This document shows, one piece after another, positions 25,632-34,956 of a DNA stretch of 64,000 nt; the stretch's first letter is position 1; the number at the start of each line of letters is the position of its first letter. The notes beneath the pieces are model-generated. The model had not been told where the DNA came from, ran no database searches, and saw only the letters and a list, made by a program, of their open reading frames with translations. Origin of the DNA: Tessaracoccus massiliensis. GTDB lineage: Bacteria > Actinomycetota > Actinomycetes > Propionibacteriales > Propionibacteriaceae. Position numbers and translations under genes: made by a program. The stretch is taken from contig NZ_LN623539.1 of NCBI RefSeq assembly GCF_000826065.2, positions 62,001 to 126,000 on the forward strand. The letters run 5' to 3'.

Positions 25632-26792
25632 TCAGAGCTCTCCCCTGAAGGCCCTGGACTGGAGCGAGGAGAAGAGTGAGTCCAGCGGATCAGCTAGGAG
25701 ACGCTGCGATGCCCGCCCCAATCCCTCTACCCTCGCCACGAACTGGCTCTGCAAAGGCTGCGGGAAAATCGCAATCGGCATGGCCAGGAGTTCTTGGGCA
25801 TTGATGTTTGCCTGATTGACTGCAGCCTTTGCCATTCTCCTGCGCATCGCCCGGCCATGATCGCTACCGAGATAGGCAGAGATAACCTCCGGCCGATGCC
25901 CGTCCTTCGTGCGGATCCTGACCAGGTATCCAGCGAAAGCCATCGGCTGCTCCAGACGAAAGACCGCTGCCTTGCCGACCTTGTCCAGGCTGTTGGTCCG
26001 ATTGAAGAGGAGGTCGCCTCGCCGAACTGTGTACTTGTTCACCTCGGCATCAGGGAGATCCAAGTACTTGAGGTCAGAGGCATCGATATGCCCGGAGTCT
26101 GTGATGTTTCCCATGCGCAACACGGGCCAAGCCCCAGTCGCACCTGCCTTCGCTGACGTCCCATACTGTGTGGACTCCACCATGTCCCGGATGGTTCCTT
26201 TAGGCCATCTTGCCCACCACTCTGAGGGGTGGCCAAACATGTCGTGGAAGATCGACTGGGTGAGGGAGTCGAGGTGGGCGAGGGTCTGGCGGCGCTTGGT
26301 GCGCAGGGCGTCGGCCTTGTCGAGGATCGCCGCGATCCTCCGCTGCTCCTCTAGGTCAGGCAACGGCACCTGGAGAGACTCGACGGTTCGCTTCGACAGT
26401 TCCTTGAACGTAGCCCCATTACCGAGGCCCTGAAGCTGCTGCGTCTGGGATTTCAGCCAGTACAGAAGATAAAGCGCATCCAAGTCAGGCCCAGGAACCA
26501 AGCTTTTGAAGCCCTGGTTAGTCGCCATCGGCACGGTGTTGATCGCCACATAGCCAATCGGAGCTCTCGAGCTGAGCAACACTGACCCGGCAGGGAGGAT
26601 CTGTGCCGCGCAACTCGCCAAACCTTCTGGAGTCAACGTGCGTTGCGTGGTACCAATGAGATTGCCGCGCAGGGAACCCAGCTCGGCCGGAGTCACCCAA
26701 TGCAGGTTTCCACCCCAGTACGCTGCTACTCCCGTCTTGGGTGTTGCCCCGGACACGACATCGGCGATTTCGCCCAGCGGAACCATCTTCAC
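25632..26792 (-). CDS. hsdS: Type I restriction-modification specificity subunit (HsdS)
   Basis: A 386-aa DNA-recognition subunit with two target-recognition domains. The first covers about residues 1-160 (VPLGEIADVVSGATPKT...LPDLEEQRRIAAILDKAD, ending in the conserved helix). The second covers about residues 195-370 (IRDMVESTQYGTSAK...IFPQPLQSQFVARVEGL). The two halves recognise the two parts of a bipartite site. The C-terminus LFSSLQSRAFRGEL is the usual family ending, so the gene is complete. It overlaps hsdM by ATGA. The recognition sequence cannot be read from the protein. Confidence 0.93.
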   Translation of the reverse strand: MKMVPLGEIADVVSGATPKTGVAAYWGGNLHWVTPAELGSLRGNLIGTTQRTLTPEGLASCAAQILPAGSVLLSSRAPIGYVAINTVPMATNQGFKSLVPGPDLDALYLLYWLKSQTQQLQGLGNGATFKELSKRTVESLQVPLPDLEEQRRIAAILDKADALRTKRRQTLAHLDSLTQSIFHDMFGHPSEWWARWPKGTIRDMVESTQYGTSAKAGATGAWPVLRMGNITDSGHIDASDLKYLDLPDAEVNKYTVRRGDLLFNRTNSLDKVGKAAVFRLEQPMAFAGYLVRIRTKDGHRPEVISAYLGSDHGRAMRRRMAKAAVNQANINAQELLAMPIAIFPQPLQSQFVARVEGLGRASQRLLADPLDSLFSSLQSRAFRGEL

Positions 26793-28252
26793 GAGAGCAT
26801 CGCCTTCAGTTCGGCGAGGCCGTCGGCGATCTCGGCCTCAAGCTTCTCGATGTCCGCGATGATCTCGAGCGGCGGGCGGTGTTCCTCCTCCTCGAAGACG
26901 AGTTCCTTGTAGCGGTTGATGCTGAGGTCGTAGCCCTGGGCAACGATGTCGGCCTTGGGCACCAGGAACGACTGCTCGGTGCGGGCCCGCTCGCGCTCGG
27001 TGGTGTGGCGTTTGCCCCAGCGTTCGAGTACGTCGGGCAGGTCGTTGGCGGTCACCGGGTTGCGTTTGTCGTCGAGGGAGAATCCGTCTGCGCGCACGTC
27101 GTAGAACCAGACGTCTTCGGTGCCGCCGCTGTCGGTCTTGGTGAAGAACAGGATGGCTGTCGAGACGCCGGCGTAGGGGCGGAAGACGCCGCCGGGGAGC
27201 TTCACCACCGCGTCGAGTCGCTGGTCCTCCACGATGATGCGGCGCAGATCCTTGTGCGCCCTGGTGGAGCCGAACAGCACCCCGTCGGGCACGATCACCG
27301 CGGCCCGGCCGCCAAGCTTGAGCAGCTTGAGGAACAGCGCGAGGAACAGCAGCTCGGTCTTCTTGGTCTTGACCACCTGCTGCAGGCTCTTGGCGGTGGA
27401 CTCGTAATCGAGCGACCCGGCAAACGGCGGGTTGGCGAGGATCAACGAGAACTTGTCCTTGTCCCCGGCGCTGGCGCCCTCGGAGAGCGAATCGCGGTAG
27501 CGGATGTCCGGGGCCTCCACACCGTGCATCAGCATGTTCATGCTGCCGATGCGCAGCATGGTGGAATCGAAGTCGTAGCCGTGGAACATCGAGTTGTGGA
27601 AGTGCTGGCGCTGCGTGGCATCGGTGAGGATGCCCGGGTGCGTCTCCCGCAGGTACTCGGCCGCCTGCACCAGGAACCCTGCGGTGCCGCAGGCGGGGTC
27701 ACAGATCTCGTCGGTGGGGGTGGGGGCCGTCATGTCCACCATCAACGTGATGATGTGTCGAGGGGTGCGGAACTGGCCGTTGACGCCGGCGCTGGCGATC
27801 TTGGAGAGGAGGTACTCGTAGAGGTCGCCGTTGGTGTCGCGGTCAGCGAGGTTGATGTCGCTGAGCATGTCCACCACCCTGGAAAGAAGCGCGGGCGTGG
27901 GAATGGTGAAGCGGGCGTCCTTCATGTGCTCCGAGTACGTGGAGCCGTCTGCACCCAGATTCCGCAGGAACGGGAACAGCTCATTGGCGACCCTCGCGTA
28001 CATCACGTCGGCGTCAGCGTTCTTCAACTCGCTCCAGCGGAGGTGCTGGTACCCCTCCGGGAACACCTCATTCACGATGGGCTGCTGAGTGAGGGCCGCG
28101 CGTCGTTCGGCGAGGGTCTGCAGGTCGTCGAGACGGCGCGCGAACAGCAGGTAGGTGATCTGCTCGATGACCTCGATCGGGTTGGAGATACCGCCGGACC
28201 AGAACGCGTCCCAGACGCGGTCGATCCTGCTCTTGAGGTCACCGGTGATCAT
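26789..28252 (-). CDS. hsdM: Type I restriction-modification methyltransferase subunit (HsdM)
   Basis: A 487-aa N6-adenine methyltransferase. It has an N-terminal helical domain (LKSRIDRVWDAFW...EVIEQITYLLFARRLDDLQ), the SAM-binding segment DPACGTAGFLVQAAEYL and the catalytic motif LANPPFAGS, with NPPF typical of adenine-N6 enzymes. It works as M2S to methylate host DNA and, with R, restricts unmodified DNA. It is the first gene of the hsd series and overlaps hsdS by four bases, so modification and specificity are made together. Confidence 0.95.
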   Translation of the reverse strand: MITGDLKSRIDRVWDAFWSGGISNPIEVIEQITYLLFARRLDDLQTLAERRAALTQQPIVNEVFPEGYQHLRWSELKNADADVMYARVANELFPFLRNLGADGSTYSEHMKDARFTIPTPALLSRVVDMLSDINLADRDTNGDLYEYLLSKIASAGVNGQFRTPRHIITLMVDMTAPTPTDEICDPACGTAGFLVQAAEYLRETHPGILTDATQRQHFHNSMFHGYDFDSTMLRIGSMNMLMHGVEAPDIRYRDSLSEGASAGDKDKFSLILANPPFAGSLDYESTAKSLQQVVKTKKTELLFLALFLKLLKLGGRAAVIVPDGVLFGSTRAHKDLRRIIVEDQRLDAVVKLPGGVFRPYAGVSTAILFFTKTDSGGTEDVWFYDVRADGFSLDDKRNPVTANDLPDVLERWGKRHTTERERARTEQSFLVPKADIVAQGYDLSINRYKELVFEEEEHRPPLEIIADIEKLEAEIADGLAELKAMLS

Positions 28253-28367
28253 GCCGGACAGCCTAGAGGGGTCAGCTGAAGTCAGCTACCCAACCCCTGG
28301 GCCGAGGTCATAGGTCAGCTGCGGGGCCCTTCGACCAGCCGCGGGCGGCTGGCTCAGGGACCGATTC

Positions 28368-29849
28368 TCAGACCTGGTCGCGGACGTCCGCGGCGTCGAG
28401 TTGCTTCTCCATCTGGGCGATCAACTCGGGCGTCATGGCCGGCATGGCGCCGGTGTCGAAGATGCCGCCGGACAGATCCGTCGGGTCCAGGGCCTTGTCG
28501 ATCTCCGCCTCGGTGAGCCTGCCGTCCTCGAGGACGAGATCGCGGATCGAGCGGCCGCTGCGGAGGGCCTCCTTGGCGATCTTCGCCGCCGGCAGGTAGC
28601 CCAACTGCGGCATGAGTGCCGTGACCACACCCACGGACGTGGACACCTGACGCTCCAGGTTCTCGCGGTTGACCTGGATGCCGTCGACGCAGTTGATCCG
28701 CAGCGTGCGCACGGCGCGGCGCAGCCAGGTGGAGTTCTGCAACAGGATGTGCGCGATGACCGGCTCGAAGGCGTTGAGCTGCAACTGCCCGGCCTCCGCG
28801 GCGAACGACACGGTCACGTCGGAGCCCGCGATGATGAACGCCACCTGGTTGACCGCCTCCGGGATCACCGGGTTGACCTTGCCGGGCATGATCGAGCTAC
28901 CCGCCTGCACCGGGGGCAGGATGATCTCGCCCAGGCCGGCCTGCGGGCCGGAGCTGAGCAGCCGCAGGTCGCTGCAGATCTTGCTCAGCTTCATCGCGGC
29001 GCGCTTCATCACAGACGAGGCGGAGATGAGCACCCCGGTGTCTGACGTCGCCTCGATCAGGTCAGGCCCGTTGTGCAGATCCTCCTGCCCGGTGATCTCG
29101 CGCAGGTGGGTGATCACCGCCTTGGCATACCCCTCGGGGGCGGTGATGCCGGTGCCGATGGCGGTGGCGCCCAGGTTCATCTCCGCCAGCAGCGGCCAGG
29201 CGCTCTCGATGCGCTCGATGTCCTCCCCCAGGGTGGTGGAGAAACCGCGGAACTCCTGCCCCACGGTCATGGGCACCGCGTCCTGCAACTGCGTGCGGCC
29301 CACCTTCAGCACGTCCTTGAACTCGCGCCCCTTCGTGGCGAACGAATTGCGCAGCAGCCGCATCTCCTGCGTCAGCCGACGCAGGGCGTAGATGAGGCTC
29401 AGCTTGACCGCTGAGGGGTAGGTGTCGTTGGTGGACTGCGACCGGTTCACATGGTCGTTGGGCGAGATGTACTCGTAATCCCCGAAGGGGCGGCCCGCCA
29501 ACTCGAGGGCGCGGTTGGCGATCACCTCGTTGACGTTCATGTTGGTCGACGTGCCGGCCCCGCCCTGGATCACGCCGACGATGAACTGCTCGTGCAGCTT
29601 ACCGTCGATGATGTCCTGCGCGGCCCTGTCGATGAGATCTGCGAGGTCTTCCTCGAGCACCCCGATCTCCCGGTTGGCCCGGGCCGCGGCCTGCTTGACC
29701 TGCGCGAACGCCACGATCAGATCCGGATACACGTTGATCTGGCGGCGGCTGATGTAGAAGTTCTCCACCGCGCGGGCGGTGTTGATGCCCCAGTAGGCGT
29801 CGTCGGGGATCTCCCGCTCGCCCAGCGAATCGCGCTCAACCCTGACCAC
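28368..29849 (-). CDS. aspA: Aspartate ammonia-lyase (aspartase)
   Basis: A 493-aa member of the aspartase/fumarase superfamily that converts aspartate to fumarate and ammonium, supplying fumarate for anaerobic respiration. The superfamily signature is GSSIMPGKVNPVIPE. Other aspartase-like segments are SPNDHVNRSQSTNDTYPSA and VGRTQLQDAVPMT. The GTG start at 29849 has AGGAGG at six-base spacing. The 115-base stretch between this gene and hsdM contains three GTCAGCT repeats and a GCTCAGGGACC palindrome fragment. Distinction from fumarase is by the overall aspartase-like residues and is fairly secure. Confidence 0.9.
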   Translation of the reverse strand: MVRVERDSLGEREIPDDAYWGINTARAVENFYISRRQINVYPDLIVAFAQVKQAAARANREIGVLEEDLADLIDRAAQDIIDGKLHEQFIVGVIQGGAGTSTNMNVNEVIANRALELAGRPFGDYEYISPNDHVNRSQSTNDTYPSAVKLSLIYALRRLTQEMRLLRNSFATKGREFKDVLKVGRTQLQDAVPMTVGQEFRGFSTTLGEDIERIESAWPLLAEMNLGATAIGTGITAPEGYAKAVITHLREITGQEDLHNGPDLIEATSDTGVLISASSVMKRAAMKLSKICSDLRLLSSGPQAGLGEIILPPVQAGSSIMPGKVNPVIPEAVNQVAFIIAGSDVTVSFAAEAGQLQLNAFEPVIAHILLQNSTWLRRAVRTLRINCVDGIQVNRENLERQVSTSVGVVTALMPQLGYLPAAKIAKEALRSGRSIRDLVLEDGRLTEAEIDKALDPTDLSGGIFDTGAMPAMTPELIAQMEKQLDAADVRDQV

Positions 29850-29894
29850 GGCGCCTCCTTGGATATAGCGACGTCGTCACGCTACCCGACTTGG

Positions 29895-30875
29895 CTATCC
29901 CGCGGAGCAGGCGAGCTCAGCTTCCAGCGCCATCCAGGCCTGCAACTGCGTGGAGAGCTCCACCCGTTCCCCCACCCCCGCACCCTCGGGGGCGGTGTCC
30001 TGCGGGAATACGACGACGCCGCGGCCCCGCCAACCGCGCTCCTCCCGGTTGGCCCACAGGTTCCCCGCCGTCGCCCGCACCAGGCCGGCGGCCGGCTCCC
30101 GCGTCTCCACAGGCAGCCGGTCATCGCCGGCGGCCAGGGCCAGGTAGCGGCACAGGATCCCGGTGAACAGCCCGCCGTCGCCGCTGCCGTGCGTGCGGAG
30201 GACGGCGGTGCCGGGGTGGGTGAGATGCTCGCCGACGGCGTGCACCAGCGCGGCGGCGTCGTGCAGGCGGCCGAGTTCGAGCATGGCGCCCAGCGCGGGG
30301 CCCTGGTTGTAGGTGAACACGTGCGGCACCAGCACCTCGGTGCCGCCCTCCATCCTGAGCCCGTCGCGGAACAGCCCGGTGTCCGGATCTGCCAGGTGGG
30401 CGCCCAACCAGTCCAGCAGCAGGCCGGCCTCCGTGCGGCGCCCGGTGCGGGCCAGGTACAGCGCGACGGGGCCGGTGGCCGCGGTGTTGCGGAAGTCGCG
30501 GGTGGTGTTCCACCAGACCCCGCCGTCGGGCGTGACCGCCGAGCCCAGGGCGACGTCCAACCCTCGGGCCGGGCGCCCGGCCCGCAGCGCGGCAAGCGCG
30601 AGCCAGGCCATGTCGTCGAAGTAGAGGTTGCGGAACCTCAAACGGTTCCGCAGCCAGATGCCCCGGATCACCGCCCGCGCCGACCCTCGGCGCACCGCGG
30701 CAGACCCGCGCAGCTCCGCGTCGATGAGGCAGTCCACGAGGTGCGCCTGCCACCAGTAGTGCCACTCACTGCGGTCCCGGCCCGGGCGCGCGATCTCGCC
30801 CAGCCTTCCGGCCAACAGGCGGCGACCGAAGACGGCCAGAACCGATCGGGCAGCCTCGTCAGCAGGTATTCCCAT
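29895..30875 (-). CDS. GH76-like glycoside hydrolase family protein (alpha-mannanase fold)
   Basis: A 326-aa alpha/alpha-toroid protein without signal peptide. Features matching GH76 proteins are HYWWQAHLVDCLIDAE, the paired aspartates in LYFDDMAWLALAALR (the GH76 catalytic DD position), GGVWWN and FTYNQG. GH76 enzymes cut alpha-1,6-mannan, but cytoplasmic actinobacterial relatives of this length have no firmly known substrate. No ribosome-binding site is obvious before the ATG. It stands alone, 45 bases upstream of aspA and divergent from the nitrite-reductase operon. Confidence 0.75.
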   Translation of the reverse strand: MGIPADEAARSVLAVFGRRLLAGRLGEIARPGRDRSEWHYWWQAHLVDCLIDAELRGSAAVRRGSARAVIRGIWLRNRLRFRNLYFDDMAWLALAALRAGRPARGLDVALGSAVTPDGGVWWNTTRDFRNTAATGPVALYLARTGRRTEAGLLLDWLGAHLADPDTGLFRDGLRMEGGTEVLVPHVFTYNQGPALGAMLELGRLHDAAALVHAVGEHLTHPGTAVLRTHGSGDGGLFTGILCRYLALAAGDDRLPVETREPAAGLVRATAGNLWANREERGWRGRGVVVFPQDTAPEGAGVGERVELSTQLQAWMALEAELACSAG

Positions 30876-30924
30876 ACCCCAAAGGATAGGGACAGCAGAG
30901 ATTTGTCACCCCCCGCACACGACC

Positions 30925-30942
30925 ACTACTCAACGTAGTAGA
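30925..30942. promoter_or_regulatory. Inverted repeat upstream of nrfH
   Basis: The sequence ACTACTCAACGTAGTAGA contains CTACT and AGTAG half-sites about 45 bases before the nrfH start, in the 108-base gap shared with the divergent GH76-like gene. It resembles a regulator operator. No specific factor can be named. Confidence 0.4.
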
Positions 30943-30983
30943 GTCCCGGTTAATCCAAACTTTTCGTGGAGGAGGCGAGCAGA

Positions 30984-31463
30984 GTGGCCCGGTTCAATCT
31001 CAACAACTGGTGGACCCCGGCCAACGTCCTGCGCGCCCTGGCCATCTTCGTGGTGGGCTCACTCTTCGGCGTGGGCGTGTTCACGTTCGGCTACGCCAAG
31101 GGCGCCTCCTACCTGAGCAACGACCCGGCCACCTGCATCAACTGCCACGCCATGGAGAGCCAGTGGGACGGCTGGAACGCCAGCAGCCACAAGGCCGTGG
31201 CGGGCTGCAACGACTGCCACGCCCCGCACGACAACGTGGTGCACAAGTGGCTGGTCAAGGGCGAGAACGGGTTCTGGCACGCGCTGAAGTTCACCACCGG
31301 GTGGTACCCGGAGAACATCGAGATCCGCGAATCCAACCTGAAGGTCACCAACAACGCGTGCCTGTACTGCCACGCGGATTACGTGGATGAGATCCACATG
31401 ACAAGGCCTGAGAGACAACAGGTCACCTGCACCCAATGCCACTCGGATGTCGGACACAAGTAG
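30984..31463 (+). CDS. nrfH: Cytochrome c nitrite reductase small subunit NrfH
   Basis: A 159-aa membrane-anchored tetraheme cytochrome c of the NapC/NirT type. It has one N-terminal helix (VLRALAIFVVGSLFGVGVFTFGY) and four CXXCH sites: CINCH, CNDCH, CLYCH and CTQCH. It oxidises menaquinol and delivers electrons to NrfA on the outer face of the membrane. I chose the GTG at 30984, preceded by GGAGGAGG; an in-frame GTG at 30966 would overlap that ribosome-binding site. nrfA begins 9 bases after the stop. Confidence 0.93.
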   Translation: MARFNLNNWWTPANVLRALAIFVVGSLFGVGVFTFGYAKGASYLSNDPATCINCHAMESQWDGWNASSHKAVAGCNDCHAPHDNVVHKWLVKGENGFWHALKFTTGWYPENIEIRESNLKVTNNACLYCHADYVDEIHMTRPERQQVTCTQCHSDVGHK

Positions 31464-31472
31464 GGATCAATC

Positions 31473-32936
31473 ATGAGCACCAGTGCGAACGAACCCAGGA
31501 AGCGGAACTTCTGGGCGGACTCGAGCAAATGGGTCATCGGCATCGTGGCCGTGGCCCTGGTCACCTTCGGGCTCACCGCGCTGCTGATCACGATCATGGA
31601 GCGCCAGACGGAGGCCCGGCAGCCGTTCACCAAGGTGGTCGAACTCGACGAGACCACGGTGGATCCCGAGATCTGGGGCCAGAACTTCCCCATCCAGTAC
31701 GAGAGCTACCTCAAGACCGAGGAGATGGGCCCGACGAAGTGGGGCGGCAGCCACCCCGTCGAGCAGGAGGCCACTGAGCGCGATCCCCGCACGACGGTGT
31801 CGTCCAGCCGCCTCGAAGAGGACCCCCGCCTGGTGACCATGTGGAACGGCTACCCGTTCGCCAAGGGCTACAGCCACGCACGTGGCCACGCCTACATGCT
31901 GGAGGACCAGCGCTACACCGTGCGCGTGCTCGACTTCGACCAGCCCGGCACCTGCCTCAACTGCCACGCCTCCACCGTCGACCTCATGGACGAGCTCGGC
32001 GACGGCGACCGCGACGCCGGCTTCGCCGCGATGAACCTGATGCCCTACTCCGAGGTCTCCCAGATGGTGGAGCACCCCGTCAGCTGCCTCGACTGCCACG
32101 ATCCCGACACCATGGCGCTGCGCATCACCCGCCCGGCGTTCGAGCGCGGCATCGCTGCGCTGAAGGCCTCCGAGGGCATCGAGAACTACGACGTCAACAA
32201 GGACGCCACCGCACAGGAGATGCGCAGCTACACCTGCGCCCAGTGCCACGTCGAGTACTACTTCGAGGGCGAGACCAAGGAACTGGTCTTCCCCTGGGCC
32301 AAGGGCATCGACATCGACGACATCTGGGAGTACTACGCCGAGGACGGCCACGTCGACTGGGTGCACGAGGACACCGGTGCCGAGATGCTGAAGGCCCAGC
32401 ACCCCGAGTTCGACATCTGGAGCAACGGCATCCACGCCGCCGCCGGCGTCAGCTGTGCCGATTGCCACATGCCGTACGTGCGCAACGGCGCCCAGAAGGT
32501 CTCCGACCACCACCTCCAGAGCCCGCTGTTCGACGCGAACGCCTCCTGTGGCACCTGCCACAACGAATCGGCCGAGGAGATGACCGACAGGGTCGAGACC
32601 ATCCAGGACCGCTACATCCACTCGCGCAACCAGGCGTTCGACGCCCTGGTGGACCTCATCGCCGACATCCAGGCCGCCCAGGCCGACGGCGTGGACGAGG
32701 CCCGCATCGCCGAGGCCCAGGAGTTCCAGAAGAAGGCCAGCTTCTACCTCGACTACGTCTACTCCGAGAACTCCAACGGCTTCCACGCCCCGGCCTACAT
32801 CCACCGCATCCTGGGCGACTCCCTGGACGCGTCCCGCAAGGGCCAGAAGGTGCTCACCGGCGTGCCGGCCGCAGACCTGGCCCCCAGCGACACCACCCTC
32901 CAGTACGAAGAAATGATCTCCGGTGAAAACCGATGA
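31473..32936 (+). CDS. nrfA: Ammonia-forming cytochrome c nitrite reductase NrfA
   Basis: A 487-aa pentaheme enzyme reducing nitrite to ammonium with six electrons. Heme sites are at residues 161-165 (CLNCH), 205-209 (CLDCH), 255-259 (CAQCH), 328-332 (CADCH) and 359-363 (CGTCH). The first site, where classical NrfA has the lysine-ligated CXXCK, is here CXXCH. Active-site surroundings are kept: ARGHAY, CAQCHVEYYF, LKAQHPEF with the calcium-site Lys and Gln, and GIH. The N-terminal hydrophobic segment (about residues 20-41) lacks a clear cleavage site and may serve as an anchor. Confidence 0.95.
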   Translation: MSTSANEPRKRNFWADSSKWVIGIVAVALVTFGLTALLITIMERQTEARQPFTKVVELDETTVDPEIWGQNFPIQYESYLKTEEMGPTKWGGSHPVEQEATERDPRTTVSSSRLEEDPRLVTMWNGYPFAKGYSHARGHAYMLEDQRYTVRVLDFDQPGTCLNCHASTVDLMDELGDGDRDAGFAAMNLMPYSEVSQMVEHPVSCLDCHDPDTMALRITRPAFERGIAALKASEGIENYDVNKDATAQEMRSYTCAQCHVEYYFEGETKELVFPWAKGIDIDDIWEYYAEDGHVDWVHEDTGAEMLKAQHPEFDIWSNGIHAAAGVSCADCHMPYVRNGAQKVSDHHLQSPLFDANASCGTCHNESAEEMTDRVETIQDRYIHSRNQAFDALVDLIADIQAAQADGVDEARIAEAQEFQKKASFYLDYVYSENSNGFHAPAYIHRILGDSLDASRKGQKVLTGVPAADLAPSDTTLQYEEMISGENR

Positions 32937-33507
32937 CATCCTGACGTTCCTCGAGACGGCCCCGGAGGAGATCCGTCCGTGGGCCGAGGAACAGAAGCGC
33001 AAGCTCACGCACCCCGAAGTGGAGGCGAAGCCGTCTCGTTTTCAACGCGTGACTGACCGTTGGCTCAAGCCCGTCATCATGGCGGCGGCGATCTTCGCGA
33101 TCATCTTCGGCGTGTGGTACGTCGGCAAACCCCCGGAGCAGCCCGAGGCCGCGGCCCCGCACGGGCAGACCCAGATGGGCGAGCCCGCCCAGCAACAGGT
33201 GGATGTGGCGCGCATGGCCGAACTCACCGCGCAGGTGGAGGCGGACCCGTCGAACGTCGACGCGCGGCTCGAGCTGGGCGTCCTGCTGCTGCAGAGCGGA
33301 GACCTCGATGCCGCCGAGGAGCAGTGGGTGGCGGCCGCCGAGGAGGACCCGGAGCGGGTGGAGGCCCTCTACAACCTGGGCTTCCTCTACATGTCGAAGG
33401 AGCCTGCGGACAACGCGAAGGCCCGCGAGGCCTGGCAGAAGGTCCTCGAGATCGAGCCCGATTTCCCGCAGGCCGACATCATCCGCAACCACATGCCTCA
33501 GGAATGA
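32923..33507 (+). CDS. Membrane-anchored TPR protein of the nrf operon
   Basis: A 194-aa protein: a cytoplasmic N-terminal segment, one transmembrane helix (VIMAAAIFAIIFGVWYVG, about residues 51-68), a Gln/Pro-rich linker, and two to three TPR-like helical repeats (VDARLELGVLLLQSGDLDAAEEQW; VEALYNLGFLYM). It overlaps nrfA by 14 bases with a GTG start. Comparable proteins (NrfG, CcmI) present apocytochromes to heme ligation machinery. A chaperone role for NrfA/NrfH maturation is therefore inferred from fold and position. Confidence 0.75.
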   Translation: MKTDDILTFLETAPEEIRPWAEEQKRKLTHPEVEAKPSRFQRVTDRWLKPVIMAAAIFAIIFGVWYVGKPPEQPEAAAPHGQTQMGEPAQQQVDVARMAELTAQVEADPSNVDARLELGVLLLQSGDLDAAEEQWVAAAEEDPERVEALYNLGFLYMSKEPADNAKAREAWQKVLEIEPDFPQADIIRNHMPQE

Positions 33508-33510
33508 TCC

Positions 33511-34956
33511 ATGAGCCAGACTCTCGAGAAGCCGCAGCCAGATCCGCACATCGAGGTTGACGACGATCACTACGCCGCGCCGGCCAAGGACCTGTTCCGC
33601 AAGATCTACCGGTTCTTCCACAACAAGTTCGTCGGCTTGGCGCTGATCCTCGCGATGGCGGTGCTGACGCTGCTGGGCACGATGATCGCGCAGGCCCCGC
33701 CCGGCGTGTTGCAGGACCCGGATTCGGCGCAGCAGTGGCTCGACTCGATCCGCCCCCGCTTCGGCGGCTGGACGGACGTGCTGAACTTCCTGGGCTTCTT
33801 CAACCTCTACAAGTCCGTCCCGTTCCTGCTGGTGGTGGCGCTGCTGACGCTGTCGATCATCGCCTGCACCACGCACCGCCTCCCGCTCCTCTGGAAGCGC
33901 GCCACCAAGCCGCAACTGCACGTCACCGACGGCTTCTTCATCCACGCCCGCTACTGCGCCGACGAGACCCTGCCGGTGGCGCCCGAGCGCGTCGAGGCCG
34001 TGGCCCGCCGCGCGCTGAAGGGCCACCACTTCCGGGTCCTCGACGACGAGCGCGGCCCCGGCATCAACCTCTACGCGGACCGCTACCGCTGGGGGCCCTT
34101 TGGCACCGCGCTGGCGCACGCCAGCTTCGTGATCATCCTCATGGGCTTCGTGGTGAGCGCCTTCTGGGGGCTCGACACCCACCTCAACATCCCCGTCGGC
34201 ACCAAGGCCGCCGTCGGCCATGACACCGGCTACGAGGTGGAGGCAGTGTCCTTCCAGGACGCCTACAACGAGGACGGCCGCCCCATCGACTACGTCTCCC
34301 ACCTGGTGCTGTACAAGGACGGCGAGCAGGTGGCCGAGCAGGAAGAGGTGCGCGTCAACCAACCGCTGCGCCACGACGGCGTGAAGTTCCACCAGGCCAG
34401 CTTCGGCATCGCCACCATGGTGCGCGTCACCGAGGGCGGCACCGAGTTGTATGCCGGCGGCGTGCCGCTGCAGTGGACCAGCCGCGACGGCAGCAACTCA
34501 CTGGGCCGATTCGAGCTCCCCGAGAAGAACCTCGAGGTCATCGTCGTGACCGCCGCGTCCGGGCGCTCCGGCTCCACCATCCCCGCCGGTGAGGCCGTCT
34601 TCGAGGTCTACCCCGAGGGCTCCAACCAGCCCCTCGCGGTGCTGCCCGCCCCGCAGGGCACCGCCGCAGAGGCGGCCGGCATCGAGTTCACCTTCGAGCG
34701 CGAGATCCAGTTCACCGGCATCACCGTGCGCTCGGATCCGGGCACGGCCTGGGTCTACACGGGTTCGGCGCTGATGGTGTTCGGCATGTTCATGACCTTC
34801 ATCCTGCGCCACCGCCGCGTGTGGGTACGCATCACCCCCGACGGTGCCGGCAGCCGCGTGCGGCTGGGTTCCTCGGAGAAGGTCGACACCCTCTACGAGC
34901 GCGAGTTCGCGCGCCTCACAGCTGAAATCACCACCGGAAAGGCACCGCAGCCATGA
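33511..34956 (+). CDS. resB: Cytochrome c biogenesis protein ResB (Ccs1)
   Basis: A 481-aa membrane protein of system II cytochrome c maturation. It has helices near residues 40-58, 98-118 and 198-220, and a last helix before the C-terminus (WVYTGSALMVFGMFMTFILRHRR), with a large external domain between. With CcsA it exports heme and ligates it to CXXCH motifs outside the cell. It starts 3 bases after the TPR gene and overlaps ccsA by ATGA, so assembly proteins and the nrf cytochromes are coexpressed. Confidence 0.92.
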   Translation: MSQTLEKPQPDPHIEVDDDHYAAPAKDLFRKIYRFFHNKFVGLALILAMAVLTLLGTMIAQAPPGVLQDPDSAQQWLDSIRPRFGGWTDVLNFLGFFNLYKSVPFLLVVALLTLSIIACTTHRLPLLWKRATKPQLHVTDGFFIHARYCADETLPVAPERVEAVARRALKGHHFRVLDDERGPGINLYADRYRWGPFGTALAHASFVIILMGFVVSAFWGLDTHLNIPVGTKAAVGHDTGYEVEAVSFQDAYNEDGRPIDYVSHLVLYKDGEQVAEQEEVRVNQPLRHDGVKFHQASFGIATMVRVTEGGTELYAGGVPLQWTSRDGSNSLGRFELPEKNLEVIVVTAASGRSGSTIPAGEAVFEVYPEGSNQPLAVLPAPQGTAAEAAGIEFTFEREIQFTGITVRSDPGTAWVYTGSALMVFGMFMTFILRHRRVWVRITPDGAGSRVRLGSSEKVDTLYEREFARLTAEITTGKAPQP

